Shown here: positions 1-5,643 of the stretch, piece by piece | Numbering within the stretch: position 1 is the first letter of the stretch | Layout: each line of letters opens with the position of its first letter | NCBI GenBank assembly: GCA_947455805.1 | Contig: CANGSN010000212.1 | Coordinates: forward strand, 1 to 6,126 | Origin: Planctomycetota bacterium | Lineage (GTDB): Bacteria; Planctomycetota; UBA1135; UBA2386 | Length of the DNA stretch: 6,126 nt | Direction of reading: 5' to 3' | The notes under the pieces: generated by a model | Databases searched by the model: none | The model's input: the letters and a program-made list of their open reading frames with translations, nothing else | Told to the model about the DNA's origin: nothing | Translations under genes and position numbers: made by a program

Positions 1-621
1 CGCGGGCTTCGCCGCCCCCTTCTTCGGGTTGCGGCCGTCGATCTTCTCGATGCTCTCGAGCACCATCGCAGCGAGCGTCTTCAGCGTCGGGAACACGCCC
101 TCGCCGGTGTAGGCGACCGCCTCGAAGGTCGGCACGCCGAACTTGTTCATCCGCTTGTCCATCTCGGCGACGGGCATCGCGTTCGGCAGGTCGCGTTTGT
201 TGTACTGGATGACGTGCGGCAACTCGCGCACGTCCTTGCCGTACTCGGCGAGGTTCTCGATCAGATTGGCGTAGGACTCGATGTTCTCGTCCATCTTGTC
301 CGGGTCCGAGTCGGCGACGAAGATCACGCCGTCGACGCCCTGCAGCACCAGCTTGCGCGTCGAGTTGTAGTAGACCTGACCCGGCACGGTGTAGAGCTGG
401 AACTTCGTGCGCATGCCGGCGACGTTGCCCAGGTCGAGCGGCATGAAGTCGAAGAACAGCGTGCGATCACCGTCCGTGCTGATCGACGTCAGCTCGCCCT
501 TGTTCTCCTCGGGCGCCTTCTGATGGACGATCTCGAGGTTGGTGGTCTTGCCACTCATGCCCGGGCCGTAGAAAACGACCTTGCAGTTGACTTCCTTCAG
601 CGCGAAGTTGATCTGGACCAT
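1..621 (-). CDS. mglA: MglA-type small Ras-like GTPase (C-terminus cut by window edge)
   Basis: Ras-superfamily GTPase of the MglA family, the cytoplasmic switch that sets cell polarity and drives gliding or type IV pilus motility in Myxococcus. 207 residues are visible with no stop before the edge. Seen: P-loop GPGMSGKTT at residues 19-27 (G21, K25, T26); switch I with D52, R53 and T54; TVPGQ at 78-82, which carries the MglA-specific Thr where Ras has Asp, and the catalytic Gln82; NKRD at 141-144; and a VAYTGEG motif near 169-175. Positions of G21, R53, T78 and Q82 match the numbering of Myxococcus MglA as I recall it, which fixes the start at 621 despite no clear Shine-Dalgarno. The intact Arg53/Gln82 pair predicts an active GTPase. 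A Lys/Ala-rich tail already exceeds the roughly 195-residue Myxococcus protein. It lies 147 nt downstream of a Roadblock gene on the same strand, the mglB-mglA order. Family assignment is firm; the cellular role is inferred. Confidence 0.95.
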   Translation of the reverse strand, partial: MVQINFALKEVNCKVVFYGPGMSGKTTNLEIVHQKAPEENKGELTSISTDGDRTLFFDFMPLDLGNVAGMRTKFQLYTVPGQVYYNSTRKLVLQGVDGVIFVADSDPDKMDENIESYANLIENLAEYGKDVRELPHVIQYNKRDLPNAMPVAEMDKRMNKFGVPTFEAVAYTGEGVFPTLKTLAAMVLESIEKIDGRNPKKGAAKPA

Positions 622-768
622 GGTTCGACGGCTGCCAGCTGGTGAACGTCGCCCAGCCGCCGCAGCGTGCTGAGCCAACGCCCGAACATCGGTTGCGTAG
701 CAGGGAGCGCTTGAGGGGCGGCTCGACAAAACCCGCGGCGAAGAAATGCCGCACGGCGGTGCCGGCCC
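622..768 (-). other. 147-nt gap between Roadblock gene and mglA
   Basis: This is the only sizeable gap inside the minus-strand cluster; the other two junctions are a 7-nt gap and a 4-nt overlap. It holds the hairpin at 766-741. I found no convincing sigma70-type promoter pair and no clear ribosome binding site before the mglA ATG. No small open frame here looks like a gene. It may carry an mglA-specific promoter of a class I cannot recognise, or an untranslated leader. Confidence 0.5.
741..766 (-). terminator. Hairpin with short T-rich tail between Roadblock gene and mglA
   Basis: On the minus strand a stem-loop begins two bases after the TGA of the Roadblock gene. Arms GCCGGCAC and GTGCGGC pair with one bulged G around a CGCC loop (766-748), followed by ATTTCTT (747-741). 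This is among the most T-rich stretches in the gap. The tail is short for an intrinsic terminator, so it may be a weak terminator or attenuator, an mRNA-stabilising 3' hairpin, or chance in GC-rich DNA. Confidence 0.35.
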
Positions 769-1128
769 TCAGGCCAGGCGCGACGCGCGTCGAATGCGGG
801 ACGCGGCGTCCTGCACCTGCTTCTGGGCGCCGGCGATGTCGGCGAACTGGTCGAACAGCACGACCAGGAAGCTGTCGGTGAGGTCGAGGAAGACGGCCTT
901 GCCGTGGGTGGCGTGCACGGTCAGTTGCGTGCAGGTGCCCATGCTGCCTTCCCCGAGGCTCTTGTTGGCGGTCATCAGCAGGAACGAAGACAAGCCGGCG
1001 ACGACGTCGGCGACGAGTGCGTCGTCGAGCGACGACGCCGCCATCAGGCCGTCGTTGGTCAGCACCGCGGCCCCGCGCACGCCGGGGGCCCGACGCAACT
1101 CGACCACGGCATCGTGGATCTTGCTCAT
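769..1128 (-). CDS. Roadblock/LC7 domain protein, MglB-like
   Basis: A 119-residue single-domain protein with the Roadblock/LC7 pattern: N-terminal helix (residues 2-14), strand GAAVLTNDGLMAA (19-31), a long helix from DDALVADVVAGL through about residue 54, then strands around 67-73, 77-83 and 86-92, and a C-terminal helix (94-115). In bacteria such proteins form dimers, and MglB acts on MglA as GTPase-activating protein or platform; this one sits just upstream of mglA. Length is shorter than Myxococcus MglB (about 159 residues) but normal for a minimal Roadblock. The start at 1128 is supported by an AAGGGAG Shine-Dalgarno 6 nt upstream; a longer reading to 1257 adds only Arg-rich shadow sequence that overlaps the upstream gene. 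The ATG overlaps the upstream stop (ATGA, 1128-1125), implying translational coupling. I leave the symbol empty because orthology to MglB is not proven. Confidence 0.88.
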   Translation of the reverse strand: MSKIHDAVVELRRAPGVRGAAVLTNDGLMAASSLDDALVADVVAGLSSFLLMTANKSLGEGSMGTCTQLTVHATHGKAVFLDLTDSFLVVLFDQFADIAGAQKQVQDAASRIRRASRLA

Positions 1129-2228
1129 TTCCCGCTCCCTTCGGCCGCGTGCAGCGCACCGGCGACGATCTCCTGCAGTTCCGCCATCACCTGCGTGAGG
1201 TCGGTGCCTTCGTCGCACTGCACCGCGGCGAGTGCCTCGCCGTAGACGCAGATGCACACGTGGCCGAACGCGCCGTCGACGACGGTCTTGTTGGCGCTGC
1301 CGATGTCGAGGCGCCTGGCGAAGCGATGCGCGGCCTTGGCGACCACGCGCACGACGCGCAGGAACGGGTCGCGTCCGTCGCGGATCGCGCCCTTCACCAG
1401 CGCCTTGCTGCCGCGGATGAACGTCGCCTTGCGCACGCCTGCGAGGTCGGCCACGTGGGCGAGGCCGTCGCGCACCCGCGCCATCGCCTCGTCACCCTGG
1501 GGCTTGGGCACCGCCGCCAGCGACGGGTGCGCCAGCGAACCGTGCGCCTCGACGTCCTCGAGCAGGCCGTCGATGTCGTCGCCGCGGTCGGCGAGTCCCT
1601 GCACGTGCGCCAGCAGCGTCTGCAGCTCGGTGTCCTGCGGGTCGATTTCCTGCAGCTTGTGCAGGTGCTCCATCGCCCCGTTCACGGCTCCGATCCTGTA
1701 CAGCAAGTCGCCGAGCAGTCGCCGCGCCTGCGCGTCGCCCGGCGCCATCGCCACGGCCCGCTGCAGGCAGCGCACGGCCTCCTGGCCCTCGCGGGCAGCG
1801 AGGTCGCGGTAGAAGCCGACGAGACGAGCCTGCCCGAGCACGAGCCAGCAACCCGGGTCGTCGGGGAAGCGCAGGCTCCACTCCTGGCAGGTGGTGTGCA
1901 GCGCTGCCTGGTCGCCGAGCTCGATCTGCAGCTTCGCCAGTTCGCGGTAGGTCGCGGCATTGGGCGACCGCGTCAGCTTGGCGCGCAACTCCGCCGCCTG
2001 CTTGCCGCGCAGACCGCGGCGGGCGCAGTCGAGCAGTTGCCGCAGTTCGGGTGCCTTCGGGAACAGGGCGAGCCCGTCCTCGGCGATGCGCTCGGCCTTG
2101 TCGTGCAGGTCGAGGTTGATGTAGACCTGCCCGAGATCGACGAAGGTCGACGGCGAAGGCTGCTCGCGGGCCCTCAGCTCGAGGCGCCGCAGCTCCTTCC
2201 AGATCTTCATGCGCTGGATCAGGTGCAT
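1125..2228 (-). CDS. TPR protein with C-terminal Roadblock/LC7-like domain
   Basis: A 367-residue soluble protein with no signal peptide or membrane segment. Residues about 26-200 form TPR-like helix pairs: clear units at about 26-59 (FVDLGQVYINL, FPKAP), 92-125 (YRELAKLQIELGD, FPDDP), 126-165 (LVLGQARLVG, MAPGD) and 166-199 (ARRLLGDLLYRIG, IDPQD). A variable linker (about 208-247) leads to residues 249-358, which follow the Roadblock order: helix, strand KATFIRGSKALVKGAI (267-282), long helix DPFLRVVRVVAKAAHRFARRL (287-307, Arg/Lys-rich), strands around 314-337, and a final helix TDLTQVMAELQEIVAGAL. TPRs usually bind protein partners; the Roadblock part could pair with the next gene's product or contact MglA (inference). 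Start 2228 is chosen over Met7 (2210) because GAGG lies 5 nt upstream and the previous gene stops 7 nt before. The TPR call is firm; the Roadblock call rests on reading the fold pattern and should be confirmed by profile search. Confidence 0.82.
   Translation of the reverse strand: MHLIQRMKIWKELRRLELRAREQPSPSTFVDLGQVYINLDLHDKAERIAEDGLALFPKAPELRQLLDCARRGLRGKQAAELRAKLTRSPNAATYRELAKLQIELGDQAALHTTCQEWSLRFPDDPGCWLVLGQARLVGFYRDLAAREGQEAVRCLQRAVAMAPGDAQARRLLGDLLYRIGAVNGAMEHLHKLQEIDPQDTELQTLLAHVQGLADRGDDIDGLLEDVEAHGSLAHPSLAAVPKPQGDEAMARVRDGLAHVADLAGVRKATFIRGSKALVKGAIRDGRDPFLRVVRVVAKAAHRFARRLDIGSANKTVVDGAFGHVCICVYGEALAAVQCDEGTDLTQVMAELQEIVAGALHAAEGSGK
1135..1141 (-). promoter_or_regulatory. Ribosome binding site of the Roadblock gene
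   Basis: AAGGGAG on the minus strand, 6 nt before the ATG at 1128, lies inside the last codons of the upstream TPR-Roadblock gene. It decides the start of the Roadblock gene and, with the ATGA stop/start overlap, suggests coupled translation and perhaps balanced amounts of the two Roadblock proteins. Confidence 0.7.
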
Positions 2229-2233
2229 GGTGG

Positions 2234-2237
2234 CCTC
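2234..2237 (-). promoter_or_regulatory. Ribosome binding site of the TPR-Roadblock gene
   Basis: GAGG on the minus strand with a CCACC spacer of 5 nt before the ATG at 2228. The GA of this site belongs to the TGA stop codon of the upstream gene (2238-2236), so ribosomes ending the large gene sit on the next gene's binding site. This supports operon structure and the choice of Met at 2228. Confidence 0.6.
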
Positions 2238-5200
2238 AGCGGAACAGGACCAGCTCGCCCGTGGTCGCCGGGAGAGCGATGAGGAAGTCGTCGAGCCCGG
2301 CCATCCCGGGGCTGGTGCCGTCCTGGGAGTACTCCCACAACAGCGCCAGCGTGTCGCCCTGGTAGGCGAGCAGCACGTCGCGCATCGGTTGGCTGCGCAC
2401 CTTGGGCCGCCGCACCTGAACCAGCAGACGGTTGCCGCGCAACCGCAGGCCGTGCTGCACGTCACCGTCGAGCTGCTCCTGGCCGACGATCGAGCCGCTG
2501 GTGCGGTCGATGGCGAACAGGTTCTTGTCGGCGCCGACCGCCAGCACGGTGTTGCGACCGAGCACCAGCTGGCCGTCGGTCGGCGGCTGGCCGGTGCTGA
2601 CGACCCAGATCACACGCCCCTGCTCGACGTCGAAACAGCGCACGTTGCCGTCGGCGCCGCCGAAGAACAGCTGGCCGCGTTCGGTGAGCACCCGCGTGGT
2701 CAGCCCGACCGGACTCTTCAGCACGTTGCGGCTCTTGCCGTCGACGGCGTCGAACACCAGCACCCGCCCGTCGACGGTGCCGACGTGGATCTGGCGTCGA
2801 TCGATGGTCGGCGGGCCGGACGGCGGAGCGTCGAGCGACACCGACCACACCGCGTGGCCGTTCGTCTGCTCCCAGCAGTGCAGCACGCGGCTGCGATCGA
2901 CCACGGCGACTCGACCGTCGGCGACCATCAGTTCGGTCGCGGCCCCGCCGCCGATCGCCATCGACCAGCCGGCGACGCCAGAGGTGCCGTCGAGCGCGAT
3001 GCACTCCACGGTGTTCTCGTTGGAGGCGAAGAAGACCCGCCCGCCCTGCACCACCGGGGTCGAGTCGACGGCCCGCAAGCCAGGCAGTTCGCGCGCGTGG
3101 CGGCTGGTGCCGTCGGTCTGCACGAGGCCGAGACGGCCGCCGCGCAGGCCGACGGCGAGCCAGCCCTCGCCGATACCGACGCCGGTCTGCACCGGCGCCT
3201 CGAAGGTGATCCGCCGCTCGGCGACGACCGCCATCACCGCTTCGACCTCCGCCGCCTTCGCCGGCTCGACGACGATCTGGCGCGGTTCGAAGCCGTCGAG
3301 CCGCACCTCGAGCGTCAACGCCGCCTTGCCCTGGCACAGGATCAGCGCCGGCGTGCGCATCGGCTCCTCGCCGTTCGCACCGCGGCGCATCAACGGTTGG
3401 CCATGCTGCAGCAGCGAGGCCCCCACCGGACGCGTCACCACCTGCACCGGGATGCGGGTGCGCTGCGCCTGCCTGGTGTTCTCGAAGTCCTGCCACAGGC
3501 GCAGCGCCTGCGTGCGCGCCGCCTCCCAGTCGCCGGCTGCGAGCCGGGCGTCGTAGTCGGCGGCGATGCGATCGGCGTCGGCGAGGTAGTCGCGCAGTCG
3601 CGTCCACGAACGCTCGACCTGCTGCTCGAGGCCCCACGCCATGTCGTCGGCGGTCCCGGCCTCCTCGACCAGCTCCTTGACCTTCTGCAAGGCCACGAAC
3701 GACTCCTCGGGCTTGCCGACCAGGAACAGCTCGCGATGGCGCGCCCACTCCGCCTTGTAGTCGTCGCGCAGGTTCCTCAGGTCGCGGTCGCGCTCGGCCT
3801 TCTCCGAGGACCGCCGTGCCTCGAACCTGTGCTGCGCCGCCTCGATCTGCTGCAGTTCGCCGATCGCCTTCTGCACGGCCGTGGTCAGCGGGTGCGCCAG
3901 CACGAAGTCGTCGTAGGCGGCACGCGCCCCGGCGAAGTCGTCGCGGGCCAGCATCTCGCGCACGTCGATGCGGGCGAAGTCCTCCTCGGCGCGCTCGTTG
4001 TAGAACCAGTAGCCGGAGCCGAGCACGAGCAGCAGGCAGAACAGCACCGCCAGCACGCCGAGCGCACGTCCGCGGCGGCGCGAGCGTTCGTCGAACTCGT
4101 AGAGCTTGCGCACGCGCTCGCTGATGTCGGTGCGGCTGCGGTCGATCAGCAGGATCTTCTGCAGGTAGGCGACGGCCTCGAGCGGTTTCTGCTGCCGCAC
4201 CAGGTCGTCGGCGATCGACTCGTAGAGCTCGGCGACGCGCTTCTGGTCGCCGGCCTTGACGTGCACGTTGACCAGCGCCTTCTTCAGGTCCGGATCGCTC
4301 GGCTCGACCAGCAGCAGCCGCTCGAGCAGCGAACGTACGCGCGTGATGTCGCCGAACTCGATCAGCAGGTCGACGAGCTCCTTGCCCTCGGCGAGCGGAT
4401 CGAATCCGTCGATGGCGACGCCACCCGGGCCGAGCGTCAGCTCGACCAGGCGCTCGCGCGCCTGCAGGTCGGTCGGCACCAGCTGCTTGACCTCGAACAG
4501 GCGCTGCGAAGCACCCTGGCGATCGCCGCCGGCGAGGCGGTGCTCCGCCTCGCACTCGAGATGGTAGATCGCGTTCTCGTACTGTTCGGCGGCCTGGTAG
4601 GCCTTCGCCGCATGGGAGTGCGCGTCGGGAAGGCCGGCGCCGAGCTCGATCGCGCGCTCGTACAGCGCGATGGCGTCGGGCAACCGCCCTTCGTTCATGC
4701 ACTCGGCGGCCATCGGCAGCAGTTCCTCGGTCGCCACCGGCGCGATCGCAGCGGCGTCGAGCAGCTGGCTCATCACCTTGCAGACCTGGAACGTCGACAA
4801 ACCGGTCAGCTCGACGATGCGCGCGACGTTGCGGCGGCCGTCGAGCAGTTCGAACACCGCAGGACCGTCGTTGCCGAAGTCGCTGCCGCTGATGCTGTCG
4901 GCGGTGGCGACCAGCACTTCGCCGGTGGTCGGCACGCGCTCGCTGATGTAGGTCCACTCGTCGATGCGACGCGCTGCCTCCATGATCACCGTGTCGCAGT
5001 TGCTGAAGAAGCGTTCGTCGACGACCCCGTCGCGGCCCTCCAGCGTCGTCACGCCTTCGTGGAATTCGAACTTCGCGTCGCGGCAGAAGAAGAGGTCGTA
5101 GATCTCCTCCTCCAGCTCGAGCCGGTACTGCTCCTCCAGTTCGGTGGGATCGAGATATCCGCCCGCCAGCAAGCTGTCGGCCAACGGCTGCCCCATGCGC

Positions 5201-5445
5201 GCCGCATGCTCGCGGACCTCGTCGACCCCCGTCGTCGTCAGCCGGCCGGCCCGCACGAACGCCGCCACGACGCGGTCGAGCACCCGGTGGACGTTGTGGT
5301 GGACGGTGACACCACGCTGGTCGAAGTACAGGACCTTCCACAGCTTGGCCGACTGGATGCTCAGCAGGCCGACCTTCTTGTTGAGGGCCAGCATCTGGAA
5401 CACCTGGGCCAGGTCTACACTCGCAAGATCGCCTCGTAGTGCCAT
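2236..5445 (-). CDS. Single-pass membrane protein: DUF4388/PATAN, TPRs, TM, PEGA-like, PQQ propeller
   Basis: 1069 residues. Domains in order: about 1-131 resemble DUF4388/PATAN (LRGDLASVDLAQVFQML at 3-19, KKVGLLSI at 23-30, EEEIYDLFF ending at 120, FEFHEG at 126-131). MEAARRIDEW (155-164) and a winged-helix-like block with LLDGRRNVARIVELTGLS (200-217) follow, both usual companions of this domain. TPR-like helices span about 245-450. A basic stretch (RSRRRGR, 454-460) precedes one transmembrane helix (461-482), so the N-part should be cytoplasmic and the C-part extracytoplasmic. Then come a charged helical stalk (about 484-655), a PEGA-like domain (665-728: RPVGA, TP at 698-699, DGF at 717-719) and a propeller of PQQ/WD-like blades to the end (CIALDGTSG, LVFDAVDG, RCFDVEQGRVIW, LFAIDRTSG). 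Probably a receptor or anchor whose inner part recruits the Roadblock/MglA partners encoded next; ligand unknown. Start 5445 fits the domain edge and is followed by AT-rich codons, but has no Shine-Dalgarno. An in-frame ATG at 5544 (33 residues longer) has AAGGGGG upstream and remains possible. Confidence 0.9.
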   Translation of the reverse strand: MALRGDLASVDLAQVFQMLALNKKVGLLSIQSAKLWKVLYFDQRGVTVHHNVHRVLDRVVAAFVRAGRLTTTGVDEVREHAARMGQPLADSLLAGGYLDPTELEEQYRLELEEEIYDLFFCRDAKFEFHEGVTTLEGRDGVVDERFFSNCDTVIMEAARRIDEWTYISERVPTTGEVLVATADSISGSDFGNDGPAVFELLDGRRNVARIVELTGLSTFQVCKVMSQLLDAAAIAPVATEELLPMAAECMNEGRLPDAIALYERAIELGAGLPDAHSHAAKAYQAAEQYENAIYHLECEAEHRLAGGDRQGASQRLFEVKQLVPTDLQARERLVELTLGPGGVAIDGFDPLAEGKELVDLLIEFGDITRVRSLLERLLLVEPSDPDLKKALVNVHVKAGDQKRVAELYESIADDLVRQQKPLEAVAYLQKILLIDRSRTDISERVRKLYEFDERSRRRGRALGVLAVLFCLLLVLGSGYWFYNERAEEDFARIDVREMLARDDFAGARAAYDDFVLAHPLTTAVQKAIGELQQIEAAQHRFEARRSSEKAERDRDLRNLRDDYKAEWARHRELFLVGKPEESFVALQKVKELVEEAGTADDMAWGLEQQVERSWTRLRDYLADADRIAADYDARLAAGDWEAARTQALRLWQDFENTRQAQRTRIPVQVVTRPVGASLLQHGQPLMRRGANGEEPMRTPALILCQGKAALTLEVRLDGFEPRQIVVEPAKAAEVEAVMAVVAERRITFEAPVQTGVGIGEGWLAVGLRGGRLGLVQTDGTSRHARELPGLRAVDSTPVVQGGRVFFASNENTVECIALDGTSGVAGWSMAIGGGAATELMVADGRVAVVDRSRVLHCWEQTNGHAVWSVSLDAPPSGPPTIDRRQIHVGTVDGRVLVFDAVDGKSRNVLKSPVGLTTRVLTERGQLFFGGADGNVRCFDVEQGRVIWVVSTGQPPTDGQLVLGRNTVLAVGADKNLFAIDRTSGSIVGQEQLDGDVQHGLRLRGNRLLVQVRRPKVRSQPMRDVLLAYQGDTLALLWEYSQDGTSPGMAGLDDFLIALPATTGELVLFR

Positions 5446-5527
5446 GGTGTGGTGCGGTCGGCCGCTGCCGGGTCCGTCTCGTCCTATCGGCCGGCTGCCC
5501 TGGCGCCCTGAGGCCCGGCTGCAACTC

Positions 5528-5559
5528 GCCCATTCGGCGGGCATTCGCCCCCTTCGGGC
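5528..5559. repeat. Chain of short alternating inverted repeats
   Basis: Four arms alternate as GCCC (5528-5531), GGGC (5539-5542), GCCC (5547-5550) and GGGC (5556-5559), with ATTCG at 5532-5536 and 5543-5547. Neighbouring arms can pair in mutually exclusive hairpins; the last pair extends to CGCCC/GGGCG (5546-5550 with 5556-5560). It lies about 85-115 nt upstream of the ATG at 5445. Short GC arms are common by chance in such DNA. Confidence 0.3.
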
Positions 5560-5604
5560 GGCGGCCACGCAGCGCCCCCGCTCACCCGAGGCTGTCGACC
5601 CACC

Positions 5605-5633
5605 TTGCCGGGCGGGCCCGATGGCCCTACCTT
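5605..5633 (+). promoter_or_regulatory. Weak promoter-like pair before the plus-strand TPR-like gene
   Basis: TTGCCG (5605-5610) and TACCTT (5628-5633) are 17 bp apart. The match to consensus is modest (four and three of six), though TACCTT fits the looser TAnnnT form. A start of transcription about 7 nt further on would fall only a few bases before the ATG at 5644, consistent with a nearly leaderless mRNA and with the lack of a Shine-Dalgarno. A perfect GGGCC-CGAT-GGCCC inverted repeat (5614-5627) fills most of the spacer. Confidence 0.2.
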
Positions 5634-5643
5634 CTACCCCCCC

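Larger units (their letters stand above)
5446..5643. other. Divergent intergenic region between membrane receptor and TPR-like gene
   Basis: 198 bp separate two divergently transcribed genes, so promoters for both should lie here. It contains short GC-rich inverted repeats at 5528-5559 and 5614-5627 and a weak promoter-like pair for the plus gene. On the minus strand no good -35/-10 pair stands out. In-frame upstream extension of the minus gene through this region gives Gly/Arg/Ser-rich, family-unlike sequence, so most of it is judged non-coding. Confidence 0.6.

Noticed and set aside
214..645. Plus-strand open frame opposite mglA
   Set aside because: It lies in register antisense to a firmly recognised GTPase and is a codon-bias shadow.
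661..685. Sigma54-like site on the minus strand upstream of mglA (TGGC followed by GCTGC)
   Set aside because: The distance between the GG and GC elements is one base off the fixed sigma54 spacing and the rest of the match is poor.
467..1159. Minus-strand open frame spanning the Roadblock gene, the gap and part of mglA
   Set aside because: It runs in a different frame from both real genes, is Arg/Gly-rich, and its only appeal is bridging the gap; the overlapped genes have strong family evidence.
1017..2282. A 421-codon plus-strand open frame opposite the TPR-Roadblock gene
   Set aside because: Same codon-register effect; the translated sequence is rich in Arg, Ala and Val without recognisable motifs.
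2209..5439. A 1076-codon open frame on the plus strand opposite the receptor gene
   Set aside because: It is in exact codon register with the minus gene, so its stops could arise only from TTA, CTA or TCA codons, which this GC-rich gene avoids; it ends precisely at the CTA codon 3 of the real gene. Its translation shows no domain, whereas the minus strand shows several.
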